Source: JAVBTR01 sp031556065 (GTDB lineage: Bacteria > Bacillota > Clostridia > Christensenellales > Aristaeellaceae). From it: a stretch of DNA of 64,000 bases. The stretch is taken from contig JAVBTR010000036.1 of assembly GCA_031556065.1 (NCBI GenBank), forward strand, positions 33,273-97,272, in the 5' to 3' direction. Below, piece after piece: positions 52,942 to 63,900 of this stretch; the stretch's first letter is position 1, and each line of letters opens with the position of its first letter. The notes below the pieces were generated by a model. The model was not told the origin of the DNA and ran no database searches. It was given only the letters and a program-made list of their open reading frames with translations. Made by a program: the position numbers and the translations under genes.

Positions 52942-54224
52942 CATTTTCGATTCCGAAAAACTGGACGAATGCGGCTTCAGCCAGCATTAAAGTCCGTGTG
53001 GCGGATAAGCAAATGGTGGGTTGGCAAAAGGTTGAGGTAAAGATCAAGAATGCTTGGCAGGATGTGACCCAACGCTTTATTGATGTGCAGGATGATAAGA
53101 TTGAGTTGGAAGTAAGCGATAACGGCAAGCTCATCGTCCGGGTCACGGATATGCAGGGCAATGAGTTCACTGAGGATGCCAATATTAACTGCTTTGACAG
53201 GCAACCGCCTACGGTAACGGCAGGCATTGATGACCTGCTCCTGCGTGTAGAAACCTCAGATAAGCAATCCGGGGTGGCGGGCATTCAAGTCAATGGCCTT
53301 TTGTTCACCACATTGGAAAACGGTGTCCTCAAAGTGCGCATTGAGGAAGTGCTGATGCAGTACGCCAAGCTAGCCGTTCGCGCATTTGATTATGCAGGTA
53401 ACTTTTCAGAGCCGGTGCCCCTGGATAATCCCTACTATGCGGCACCCACCCCTGAAGTAACGCCTACGCCCACGCCTACTGCAACCGCCGCGCCGACAGC
53501 CACCCCCAGCCCAACGCCTACAGTGGAGCCGACCGCTACGCCCAAGCCCTCAAAAAAGCCCAGCAATAATGGGTCAGGCAGCAGTCAGGCTACGGCCACG
53601 CCAAAGGTGACAGCAACTCCCGTGCCTGTTGTTCCCACAATTGACCCCGGCAGCTATATTCCGGAAGTCATTGCCACTCCTACCCCCATTACGAACACGG
53701 AGTACATTACCCTGGGGCCGGGTAAGCCGTTTAAAGCCCAAAGCAACATGAACACGCTGGATTTGCTATATTCCTCTCATACCAACAAGCAGTTCATTAC
53801 GGTTCAGACTCGGAATGGCGAAACCTTCTTTTTAATCATTGACTATGACAAACCTATTGACGAAGAAGCAGACCTGTACGAAACTTACTTCCTCAATTTG
53901 GTGGACGAGAGTGATCTACTGGCGCTGGTATCTCAGGATCAGCTTCCCGCGGCAACGCCCACGCCTGTTGTAATCATTGCCACGCCTGAGCCCACCGCTG
54001 TTCCTGCGGCAACCATAGCGCCCACGGAGCCTGCACCTAAATCGGGCAACAATAGCATGATGATGCTGACGCTTGTGGTAATCCTTGGACTTGCAGGCGG
54101 CGGTGCCTACATGTTCTTCCAGTCCAAAAAGAGTAGCGGAAAACAACCGCCCATGCTGGAAGATAACGACCCTGACGAGGATGAAGGGTCAGACGACGGT
54201 GATTCCACTGAATTGGACGAATAA
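52938..54224 (+). pseudogene. DUF4366/CD1107-family surface protein lacking its N-terminus
   Basis: About 428 codons remain of a conjugative-element surface protein. An Ig-like part (WTNAASASIKVRVADKQ, FDRQPPTVTAGIDDLLLRVET, SGVAGIQVNG) is followed by a Thr-Pro-rich spacer (about 172-250), the DUF4366 segment (FITVQTRNGETFFLIIDYDKP, YFLNLVDESDLLALV) and a membrane helix (MMMLTLVVILGLAGGGAYMFF) with an acidic tail. Intact members have a signal peptide and more Ig-like sequence ahead; here it begins at the intron junction. GTG 52935 or 52938 could start it, but there is no ribosome site. Confidence 0.8.
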
Positions 54225-54233
54225 GGTATACAG

Positions 54234-54263
54234 GGGAGCAGATAGTTTCCATTATCTGCTCCC
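54234..54263 (+). terminator. Terminator after the DUF4366 gene
   Basis: GGGAGCAGATA (54234-54244) and TATCTGCTCCC (54253-54263) form a perfect 11-bp stem, with TCTCGCTTCTT after it. Confidence 0.72.
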
Positions 54264-54283
54264 TCTCGCTTCTTGAATAATGG

Positions 54284-54312
54284 TTGTATTTGACCATCAT
54301 TTGTGCCATAAT
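54284..54312 (+). promoter_or_regulatory. Promoter of the toxin-antitoxin pair
   Basis: TTGTAT (54284-54289) and CATAAT (54307-54312) are spaced by 17 bases; the ribosome site AAGGAGG (54325-54331) and ATG 54338 follow. The pair thus has its own promoter, behind a terminator. Confidence 0.55.
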
Positions 54313-54337
54313 AAAGCCATGATAAGGAGGCGATCCT

Positions 54338-54598
54338 ATGCCACAGATTATTCCGATTCGCGATCTAAAGAAAACCAGCGAGCTTTCGCAAATGTGCAAG
54401 ACCGCCAAGGAACCGATCTATGTTACGAAAAACGGCTATGGCGAAATGGTTATTATGAGCATGAAAATGTATGAAGAACGCATGATGTTTCAGGATATTC
54501 ATGATAAACTGAGCGAGGCCGAAGAAGACATTGCGGCAGGGCGGGTTGTAGACGGGCACGAATCCTTGCGAAAGCTGAGGGAGAAGCATGGCTTATAA
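54338..54598 (+). CDS. Phd/YefM-RelB-type antitoxin
   Basis: An 86-residue antitoxin. PIRDLKKTSELSQMCKTAKEPIYVTKNGYGEMVIMSMKMYEE matches the Phd/YefM DNA-binding fold (the 'pvyVtknG' strand is diagnostic), and the helical C-terminus (AEEDIAAGRVVDGHESL) neutralises the toxin. It overlaps the toxin gene by 11 bases. It should also repress its own promoter. The pair probably stabilises the element. Confidence 0.9.
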   Translation: MPQIIPIRDLKKTSELSQMCKTAKEPIYVTKNGYGEMVIMSMKMYEERMMFQDIHDKLSEAEEDIAAGRVVDGHESLRKLREKHGL

Positions 54599-54899
54599 TC
54601 TAAGTGTTGCCTCTGCTGCGGATAGGGATTTGGACAAAATCCTGACCTATATCATTGAGGAATTGAAGAACCCTCCTGCTGCTGTAAAGCTGATGGATGA
54701 CATTGCACTGCGATATGATAAGCTGATGGAAAACCCATTTCTGTATAGCGAGTGTCATGCGTCAAGCCTAAGAATGGCAGGTTACCGTAAGGTAGCCATC
54801 GGGAGCTATATCATGATCCATCGGGTGGATACAGGCAAAGAAATCGTTTATGTAGAACGCTTTTTCAGCGGGTTGCAAAACTATGAAAAGCTAATTTAA
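54588..54899 (+). CDS. RelE/ParE-type toxin
   Basis: A 103-residue protein. SVASAADRDLDKILTYIIEELKNPPAAVKLMDDI is the ParE/RelE-fold helical hairpin and LRMAGYRKVAIGSYIMIHRVD with VYVERFFSG the closing sheet. The fold is shared by mRNA-cleaving RelE and gyrase-poisoning ParE, so the target cannot be told. Start ATG 54588 lies inside the end of the antitoxin gene (GGGAG upstream). Confidence 0.9.
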   Translation: MAYNLSVASAADRDLDKILTYIIEELKNPPAAVKLMDDIALRYDKLMENPFLYSECHASSLRMAGYRKVAIGSYIMIHRVDTGKEIVYVERFFSGLQNYEKLI

Positions 54900-54940
54900 A
54901 ACAGCGGTTTATACAAAAATTGAATAGACCATTACTTTTG

Positions 54941-54964
54941 GGCAGTCCTTCGGGGCTGCCTTTT
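54941..54964 (+). terminator. Terminator after the toxin gene
   Basis: GGCAG and CTGCC close a GC-rich stem with a TCCTTCGGGG loop (54941-54960), followed by TTTT. It separates the toxin-antitoxin pair from topB. Confidence 0.75.
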
Positions 54965-54986
54965 CATATGGAAAGGACGAAATAAA

Positions 54987-57074
54987 ATGCGGTTAGTGGT
55001 AACGGAGAAACCCAGCGTAGCAAAAACCATTGCGTCGGTGATTGGCGCAGACACACGGAAGGACGGCTATTACTTAGGCTCGGATTACATTGTCAGCTGG
55101 TGTGTGGGACATCTCGTGCAACTGGCACAGCCCCAGCAATATGATGATCGGTACGCCAAGTGGAAGCGGGAGGACTTGCCCATTGTCCCCCACCATTGGG
55201 AATACATCGTTTCAGATGGTACAAAGAAGCAATTTGAGGTACTGAAAAAGCTCTTTCACGATTCACGTGTGGACACAGTGATATGCGCCACTGACGCTGG
55301 CCGCGAGGGCGAGCTTATTTTCCGCTTAGTATATAACCAATGCAGCTGCAAAAAGCCTGTGATGCGGCTATGGATTTCATCTTTGGAAGATCGGGCGATT
55401 CGCAACGGCTTTCGTGACCTTAAGGATGGGAAGGACTACGATCTGCTGTATGAGGCTGCGCTATGCCGTGCCCAAGCCGACTGGTTGGTGGGTATCAATG
55501 CCAGCCGCTTGTTTTCGCTGTTATATGGGCAAAAGCTCCATGTGGGCCGGGTTATGTCGCCTACATTGGCGCTCATCACCAACCGTGAGGAAGCCATTGA
55601 GAAGTTTACGCCTGAAGCCTTTTACACCGTGCAGCTCAACTGCGGCTTTCTGGCGCTTACGGAGCGCATTCCCTCAAAAGAAACAGCAGAAAAGATCAGG
55701 GACGCTTGCCATGGACAGACGGCAGCTGTTACCAGCGTCCAACGCAAAACACAAAAGGAGCAGCCGCCAAAGCTGTATGACCTGACCACCTTACAGCGGG
55801 ATGCCAACCGCATTTATGGCTATACCGCCCAGCAAACCCTGGATTATGCTCAATCGCTGTATGAAAAGCAGATGATTACCTATCCCAGGACGGACAGCCG
55901 CTTTCTGACCCATGATATGGCGGTCAAAATGCACGAATGGGTGCGTGAGGTTGCACGTGTATTTCCTTTCTCAGCCGGCCTTACCATCAATGTGTATTCC
56001 GGCCAAGTAACGGATGATGCCCAGGTGACTGACCATCACGCCATTATCCCAACTCCCTCCATGCCATACGCCAATATCAAAAACCTGCCCATGGGCGAAA
56101 TGGATATTCTCAACCTGATCGCCCTGCGCCTGCTGTGTGCCGTGGGCGATGCCTACTCCTACGATGAAACCACTGTGACCCTGGAATGCGGAGGACACAC
56201 GTTCACCGCCAAGGGGAAAACCATTCGCAAAATGGGCTGGCAGGTTCTCGAAAACACCTTCCGGGGCAGCCTTGGCAGCCGTACGGAACCGCGAAATGAG
56301 CAGGCAAATGCGCTTCCTGATTTGCTTGAGGGGCAAAGCTTATCTCCCAGCGATGTTTCCATAAAGGAAGGGAAAACCACGCCCCCCAAGCATTACACGG
56401 AGGATAGTTTACTGGGTGCTATGGAAACCGCCGGGATAGAGGATATGCCTGAGGATGCGGAGCGTAAAGGGCTTGGCACTCCTGCCACCCGTGCTGGAAT
56501 CTTGGAAAAGCTGGTGGCGCTAGGCATGATAGAGCGCAAGGGGGACAAGAAAACCAAGCACCTAATGCCCACCACCAAAGGTAATGCGATGACCGTGGTA
56601 TTGCCTGCTCAATTACAATCCCCGCTTATGACAGCAGACTGGGAGCAGCGCCTAAAGCGCATCGAGCATGCGCAAGAATACCCGGAGGATTTTCTTCGGG
56701 ATATTACCGCTATGCTTGAAAGCCTGGTTCAGACAGCTAAACCCGTACCCCACGCGGATACGCTTTTCCCTTCCGGCCGGGAGAAGCTTGGGAACTGCCC
56801 CTGTTGCGGCGCTGCGGTATCCGAAACACCCAAGGGCTTCTTTTGCGAGAAGCGCACCTGCCGCTTTGGCATCTGGAAGGATAATAAGTTTCTTATTTCC
56901 CAAGGAAAGCCGCCCACGGCACAAATGATGCGCTCCCTTCTAAATGATGGCCGTGTGAAATTAACAGGCCTTTACTCCCAGGCAAAAAAGAAAACATATG
57001 ATGCCACCCTGATCATGGAACAGGACGAAGAGGGCAATCCCCGTTTCCGGCTTGAGTTTGGGAAGCACAAATAA
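54987..57074 (+). CDS. topB: DNA topoisomerase III
   Basis: A 695-residue type IA topoisomerase. The Toprim domain shows VTEKPSVAKTIASVIGA and CATDAGREGELIF; the active-site Tyr lies in MITYPRTDSRFLT; a C-terminal Cys cluster (CPCCGAAVSETPKGFFCEKRTCRFG) ends it. Homologous genes are regular parts of Tn1549-like and Tn916-like relatives, where they help process transferred strands. AAAGGACG precedes ATG 54987. It lies 16 bases before the next gene. Confidence 0.95.
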   Translation: MRLVVTEKPSVAKTIASVIGADTRKDGYYLGSDYIVSWCVGHLVQLAQPQQYDDRYAKWKREDLPIVPHHWEYIVSDGTKKQFEVLKKLFHDSRVDTVICATDAGREGELIFRLVYNQCSCKKPVMRLWISSLEDRAIRNGFRDLKDGKDYDLLYEAALCRAQADWLVGINASRLFSLLYGQKLHVGRVMSPTLALITNREEAIEKFTPEAFYTVQLNCGFLALTERIPSKETAEKIRDACHGQTAAVTSVQRKTQKEQPPKLYDLTTLQRDANRIYGYTAQQTLDYAQSLYEKQMITYPRTDSRFLTHDMAVKMHEWVREVARVFPFSAGLTINVYSGQVTDDAQVTDHHAIIPTPSMPYANIKNLPMGEMDILNLIALRLLCAVGDAYSYDETTVTLECGGHTFTAKGKTIRKMGWQVLENTFRGSLGSRTEPRNEQANALPDLLEGQSLSPSDVSIKEGKTTPPKHYTEDSLLGAMETAGIEDMPEDAERKGLGTPATRAGILEKLVALGMIERKGDKKTKHLMPTTKGNAMTVVLPAQLQSPLMTADWEQRLKRIEHAQEYPEDFLRDITAMLESLVQTAKPVPHADTLFPSGREKLGNCPCCGAAVSETPKGFFCEKRTCRFGIWKDNKFLISQGKPPTAQMMRSLLNDGRVKLTGLYSQAKKKTYDATLIMEQDEEGNPRFRLEFGKHK

Positions 57075-57090
57075 TAAGGAGCTGCTACGA

Positions 57091-57621
57091 ATGGGTACGG
57101 CAAAAACAGGTTTTTCCCATGATGAGCTTTGGAGCGTTGCCCTCCCCGGTGATGGGTATGCGATCTACCAGCTAAAAGAGGATGCCGCTTTAAGAGACAT
57201 TCGGTTTGAATCTCTTGAACGGCTCCATTCTAAGGGGCTTACGGTTGATAGTGCCAATTACAACGTGGTTTATTCCGGGAGCTTTAGAACAACCCCCAGC
57301 ACGAATGATACCTTGGTTGGACTATGGGAGAAGTTCAATCTGCTTCATCCCGATGATTATAAAGGCCATAGCCTGTCTGTCAGCGATGTGATCGCCCTTA
57401 AGCTGGACAACCAAATCTCCTGTTACTATGTAGACCGTTTTAGCTTTGTGAAGCTGAAGGACTTCATTAAAACAGAAAGCTTTCTGGATATTACGCAAAA
57501 GACCCATGCGCAGGGTACCGCCATGTGCAAGCAATCAGTAGCCGATAAGCTTGCGGAGGCAGAAAAGAAACCAAAACGAAAAAAGTCCGCTCCCAATAAG
57601 GGCAGAGAAATGGAGCTTTGA
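57091..57621 (+). CDS. YodL/DUF4316-domain conjugative-element protein
   Basis: A 176-residue protein with the YodL-like pattern YAIYQLKEDAALRDIRFESLERL, a middle segment YNVVYSGSF, and HSLSVSDVIALKLDNQISCYYVDRFSF, known from topB-linked proteins in Tn1549-like elements. The end is basic (KKPKRKKSAPNKG). ATG 57091 with AAGGAGC is chosen over the frame beginning at 57052, inside topB. Function unknown; no catalytic motif is seen. Confidence 0.82.
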   Translation: MGTAKTGFSHDELWSVALPGDGYAIYQLKEDAALRDIRFESLERLHSKGLTVDSANYNVVYSGSFRTTPSTNDTLVGLWEKFNLLHPDDYKGHSLSVSDVIALKLDNQISCYYVDRFSFVKLKDFIKTESFLDITQKTHAQGTAMCKQSVADKLAEAEKKPKRKKSAPNKGREMEL

Positions 57622-57622
57622 T

Positions 57623-57844
57623 ATGGTCTACTCATTAACTAAGGCTGAAATATTTCTCATGTATGTTTACAATCCCGGCACCCGCTTAGGGCTGATCGAG
57701 GCACTTACTAATGCAATGAATAAGCTTTCTCCGAATAATGCGGACAAGCGTCATTTCATTGCACTTATTGAGCGAATGACCGCAATGAGCGATGAGGCGT
57801 TTGTCGTACAAAAACTAAACGAACTGACAATTGATGATATTTAG
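57623..57844 (+). CDS. Small protein of unknown function, 73 residues
   Basis: MVYSLTKAEIFLMYVYNPGTRLGLIEALTNAMNKL... is a soluble helical protein. ATG 57623 lies one base after the stop of the YodL gene, suggesting translational coupling. It resembles no family I can name; transposon-linked small proteins are common here. The longer open frame from 57551 overlaps the YodL gene and has no ribosome site. Confidence 0.6.
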   Translation: MVYSLTKAEIFLMYVYNPGTRLGLIEALTNAMNKLSPNNADKRHFIALIERMTAMSDEAFVVQKLNELTIDDI

Positions 57845-57857
57845 TTACTTTGCTTAT

Positions 57858-57885
57858 GAGAGAGCGGCTTTCGAGCTGCTCTCTC
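57858..57885 (+). terminator. Hairpin before the giant helicase gene
   Basis: GAGAGAGC (57858-57865) and GCTCTCTC (57878-57885) form a stem, with AATTGGGTTCAATTAGG after it. No real T-run follows, so attenuation is more likely than full termination. Confidence 0.5.
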
Positions 57886-57919
57886 AATTGGGTTCAATTA
57901 GGAAGGAGGCATTTTGGTA

Positions 57920-60900
57920 ATGCAAACAAAGCAACAATCCTATGCAGCACTTGCGGAGCAAACGGCAATGCAGATTACGGGTAGCTATAAGGAGTGGACC
58001 GCTTTTTTGACCACCGCCGCGAGGCTGTATAAGTACCCATACCGCGATCAGGTCATGATCTATGCCCAGCGGCCGGAGGCGACAGCCTGTGCGGAATATG
58101 ATACCTGGAACAACACCATGCACCGTTATGTTCGCCGTGGCTCTAAGGGTATTGCGTTGCTTGATCCGACAGGCAATGGACTGCAAGTTAGGTATGTTTT
58201 CGACCAAGCGGATACCGGCGGCGGGGCAAATTCACGAAGTCCCTTCATCTGGACGATTGAAGAACGCCATGAACAGGTGGTTCGTGAAATGCTAGGCGGT
58301 GTCTATGATATTCCCCCTTATTTCAAGCTCAGCTATCATTTGGAACAGATTGCGGCAAAGCTGTCTTCAGAATATTGGGAAGAGCATCAAAAGGACATCA
58401 TCGGCATCGTTGACGGTTCGTATTTGGAAGGGTATGATGAGTTCAACATCGGGGTTTCCTTCCGAAAGGCCGCCACAGTCAGCATCACCTATGCGCTGCA
58501 ATCCCGCTGCGGGCTGGAGCCGGAGAAACACTTTGGCCATGAGGATTTCATGGATGTGTTCGACTTCAATACCCCCGATGCGTTGGCTGCCCTGGGAACA
58601 GCCGTCAGCCAAATCAGCCAACAGGTGCTTAGGCAGATCGAAGTAACCATCAAAAATGTTGAGAGGAGCTACGAAAATGAGCGAATTGACCTACCAAACG
58701 AACGGGGATTACCTGATTCCGAACCTCGCTTTGAACAAGGAGGACACGATGCCTCTTGGCAAGTACGGCAAGATGCGTCAGACCTACTTGAAGGAACACC
58801 GGCCAATACTGTTCAATTCCCTGCTCCTCAGTGGCAAGCTGATGCCCCATTTGCAGGAGATCGACCTGACAGCACGCCAGCGGCTGGAGCAGTTCATGAC
58901 CGCGCAGAAGCAAGCGCTGAACCTGACCGAGCAGTTGAAAGCGTCCGACCCGATGAGCTGGACAGCACAGATGAACAGCTTGAAAGCCCAAGCGGAGGAA
59001 CTGATCCAATCGGAGCTGATCTTCGCCTGACGGATGCGGATATACAGGCAGAACAGTTAAGCCTTTTCCTCACAGAATCCCAGCAGATTCAAACCATTCT
59101 TGAAGCGGAGAGCGTTTACCAAACGCCCTTCGCTTTTTCGCCGAACCAATATACCATTGATATGATGCTGATCACAGGCAGCAATACCACCAATCATCGG
59201 CTGCTTGTTGCTACAGAGTATATGAAGCAAAAGCCCATGGATGAGATCGCCCATACGCTCAAACAGATTTACCATGGCGGGAACGGCATAGAGGTCAACG
59301 GCACCAAATATGGTGCATGGTATGATGAAGCCGGCATTCACCTGGCACAGGGGACAAAAGCGCAGCACATGAATATGGCGCAGGTGATTACCTGGGAGGA
59401 TGCTGCCAAGCGGATCGGCGAGCTCATGGATAGTGGCAAATTTACCACCATGCTGGAGCTCGCGCAGGCCCCTGCCCATGAACGCAAGCAACTGGCGGAT
59501 TCCATATGGTATATGTATCATGACAGCCACGCTAAGGAGCAGGGTTTGCTCACAGCACTGGAAACGCAGCAACTTGCCGGTTTCCCTGATGAAACAGCGC
59601 AGCTGGCGAACAAGCTGGCAGACCCGGCTTTTGTTGAAATGCTTACCTCCCAAATGGAAACCTTTATCGCCGAAGTCGCGCAAACCCCTGAGATTATGCG
59701 CTTTCATTATCATCGCCCGGAGCTGGTGCTAAAGCGGCTCCAGGAGCTAATATACCCAAGGCGTGATTACAGCTCCAGCCTGTCGGAGATCCCGTCTGTA
59801 AAGCCTTTCATCACAGAGGATGAGATAAATGCTGTAATGGCATCCGGCGGCGTAATCTCAGGAGGGAAAGGCCGTATCTATCGGTATTTTAACGAACCTC
59901 ATTCAGGAAAAGAAAAGGCGGACTTCCTTAAAAATGAATATGGTACAGGCGGGCGCTCCCATGCGCTTTCAGGTGCGGATCATAGCGATGAATCCCATAG
60001 TGCAAAAGGCATTGACCTAAAAAAGGAAAACTGTCCGAAAGTGTCTCTGAGTTGGATTCAAGCAGCTAATCAGGTTGATGAGCTTATTTCAAGAGATCGG
60101 TTTCTGACCGATAATGAAAAGGCACAGATGGCGAGCCAGAAAGCAGCCATGCCGACCATAGCGGCTCAACCTTCTGAACAGGCTGACATGGGCGAAGATG
60201 AAATGTCCCGTGTGGTAGAAGCGCCATCAACTTCTGCTGATGCCTATGAACGCTTCAAGCCTGTCATCATGCGTTCGGTACTGGCTGATTCTGCCTATGT
60301 GAACGCATGCCTCAATTCAGATGAAGCGAATGTACGAACGGAAGCAAAAACCGCCATTCAACGGACTGTTACCAATATTTCTGATATGGATTTTCTCAAG
60401 CTGTACTATGACGACCCTGCATTTCATGAACGGCTGCACAATGAAATATTGGAAGAATCCTATCCCATGTTGCTACAGCAGCAGGAACCAGATACGGATA
60501 ATCCTGATCTGGAAGAACCTGGCCTAACCCAGGGCATGGCCGTTACGGAGCAGCAGATTCCGGCCGGCCATGACCCAGTACAATCAGGTGAGTTGTCATC
60601 CGCACAAGAACCCAAGTTTTCTTACCGAGTGGGTGATATGGTTTATCTGGATAACACAGCTTTTAAAATCACGGATATTGGGCGCTTTGATATTCAGCTT
60701 CGTGACCCTAAGCTTGCTTATCCGATTTTCCGAGCTGAAAGTAAAGATAACTTAGAACGGTTGCTATCCATGGATAAACGTAATGCCGCGCTGCTGCCTG
60801 CTCAGGAATCCAGTGTAGAACAAATTGTGCCTGCCATTCCCACATCTGCGGAGATAACATCGGAAACCGTTGCGGTATATCCGGGCGATAAAAACGACCT

Positions 60901-63900
60901 GCCCTATGATGTTGTCATTGAACGGCTGCACGTTGACGAACCAGACCGTACCCCAAAGCTTGAAAATTTCCGTATTACAGATGACAACTTGGGTGTAGGC
61001 GGTGCAAAGGCCAAGTTTGAGTACAATATCGCTGCGATTCGCACCCTCCAGCAGATCGAAGCGGAGAACCGAACCGCAACTCCCGAAGAACAGGAAACAC
61101 TCTCTCGGTATGTGGGGTGGGGCGGCATACCACAGGCGTTTGACAGCGAGAATATACAATGGGCAAGCGAATATGCAGAACTAAAAGAGCTACTGACCCC
61201 AGATGAATACAATAAAGCCCGTGGCTCCACACTTAATGCCCATTACACCAGCCCAACGGTTATCCGCGCCATCTATGATGCTGTTGAGCAAATGGGCTTT
61301 AAGAACGGCAATATACTTGAGCCTGCTTGTGGCACTGGCAACTTCTTTGGGATGCTCCCGGAAACAATGGCAGATAGCCGCTTGTATGGCGTAGAGCTGG
61401 ATAGCATTACGGGCCGTATCGCTCAGCAGCTTTACCCCAAAGCCAATATCACCATATCCGGCTTTGAAAAAACGAATCGGAAGGACTTCTTCGACCTGGC
61501 TATAGGCAACGTCCCCTTTGGCTCCTACCAGGTGCAGGATCGGACTTTTGATAAACATCATTTCATGATTCATGATTACTTCTTCGCCAAATCCTTAGAG
61601 CAGGTGCGTCCTGGTGGGGTGATCGCTTTCATCACCTCCAAGGGTACCATGGACAAGCAAAACCCGGACGTACGCAAATATATCGCTCAACGTGCGGAGC
61701 TGCTGGGTGCTATCCGCTTACCTAATAATGCTTTCAAAGCTAATGCGGGTACGGAGGTCACTACTGACATCATCTTTCTCCAGAAGCGTGATCGTCCCAT
61801 TGAGATTGAGCTGCCACACGGGCCTCGTGCGGATTGGGTGCATCTGGGTCAGACAGAGGATGGTATCCCAATCAACAACTACTTTGCCGATCACCCAGAT
61901 ATGGTGTTGGGTACCATGGCCTGGCACGACAATATGTATGGCAATGAAAAAGAAACCGCATGTCTGCCTATTGAAGGAGCGGTCTTGTCGGAGCAGTTGG
62001 CTTCTGCCGTACAGCATATTGGAGGTGAATATGTTGAAGCGGCCTTACCTGATCTTGGTGAAGGCGAAAGCGTTCGTGCTACCCTGTCTGCCGACCCGGA
62101 TGTCAAGAACTATTCCTACACCGTGGTAGACGGCGCTGTATACTATCGCGAAAACTCCATCATGGTACAGCCCGAATTGAACCTGACGGCGCAGGAGCGC
62201 GTGAAGGGGCTGGTTTCCCTACGCCAAAGCGTGAATGAGCTGATCGATGCGCAAATGAACAATGCCCCTGATGATGCCATTCAAGCCCATCAGCAAAAGC
62301 TTAACGAGCTGTACGATCAGTTCACAGCCAAGTATGGCCTCATCAACTCCCGTGCCAATTCCTTAGCTTTTTCGGACGATTCCTCCTATTATCTGCTCTG
62401 TTCCTTAGAGGTTCTCAATGAGCAGAATGAGTTTGACCGAAAAGCGGATATCTTCACAAAACGCACCATTCGCCAGCACAAAAAAATCGAGCACGTTGAT
62501 ACAGCGGCTGAAGCCTTGGCCGTATCTATCAGCGAAAAAGCGGGTGTTGATCTGGCCTATATGGCATCACTAACAGGCAAGGATGAGACGGATCTGGCAC
62601 ATGAATTATCTGGCGTTATCTTCCCCGTGCCCTATTCGCAGCCTCTGCGCTATGCGACAGCGGACGAATATTTATCGGGAAATGTACGCCAAAAACTGCG
62701 GGAGGCAAAGCACGCATTGGAAAACGATGCTGTGTTTGCCGGCAATGTAGCAGCGCTGGAAGCAGCCCAGCCCAAGGATCTGGAAGCCTCCGAAATTGAG
62801 GTACGGCTAGGCGCTACTTGGGTGGACAAAAAATATATCCAGCAGTTCATGTATGAATCCTTTGGCACACCACGGTATCTTTATAATGCTATCGCCGTGA
62901 ACTATTCGCCTTATACAGCTGAATGGAATATATCACGCAAAACGGCTATTTCATATACCAACGTGGCTGCCAATGTTACCTACGGCACTGAACGAATGAA
63001 CGCTTATGAGATATTGGAAGATACGCTGAACCTTCGGGATGTCCGGGTTTATGATACCGTGCGGGACATAGATGGTAAAGAGAAGCGAGTCTTAAACCAA
63101 AAAGCCACCACCCTTGCACAGCAAAAACAGCAGGCAATAAAGGATGCGTTCAGTGATTGGATCTGGAAGGACCCTGTGCGGCGCGAGACCTTGGTCACCC
63201 AGTATAATGAGCAGTTTAATTCCCTTCGCCCTCGCGAGTATGATGGCCAACACATCGCCTTTGGTGGCATGACCCCTGAATTGACCCTTCGGGAACACCA
63301 GCGCAATGCTGTGGCGCACATTCTCTATGGCGGTAATACGCTGCTTGCACACGAAGTGGGCGCTGGCAAGACCTTCGAAATGGTCGCGGCCTGCATGGAA
63401 TCCAAGCGCTTGGGTTTGTGTCAGAAGTCTATGTTTGTGGTTCCCAACCACTTAACAGAACAGTGGGCATCGGAATTTCTTCGCTTATATCCCAGTGCCA
63501 ACATTTTAGTGACTACAAAGAAAGACTTTGAAAAGGCCAATCGGAAGAAGTTTTGTGCCAGGATCGCGACCGGAGATTATGATGCGGTCATCATCGGTCA
63601 TAGCCAGTTTGAGCGTATCCCTGTATCCCAGGAGCGTCAGGAACGGCTTGTTCAGGAACAGATCGATGAAATCACAGATGGTATCAACGAACTCAAGCAC
63701 AATGATGGCGAGCGTTTCAGCATCAAGCAGCTGGAAAAAACCCGCAAGCAGCTGGAAGTCCGTTTGAAAAGTCTGCAGGCCGAGGATAAAAAGGATGATG
63801 TGATCACCTATGAACAATTGGGTGTGGATCGGCTGTATGTCGATGAGAGCCACGCCTACAAAAACCTCTTTCTATACACGAAAATGCGCAATGTAGCGGG

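Noticed and set aside
53450..53640. Thr-Pro repeat as a tandem DNA repeat or CRISPR-like array
   Set aside because: The DNA units are irregular; it is a Pro/Thr spacer before a membrane segment.
57623..57844. TnpW assignment for the 73-residue protein
   Set aside because: It lacks the basic N-terminal pattern I associate with TnpW, so only 'unknown' is supported.
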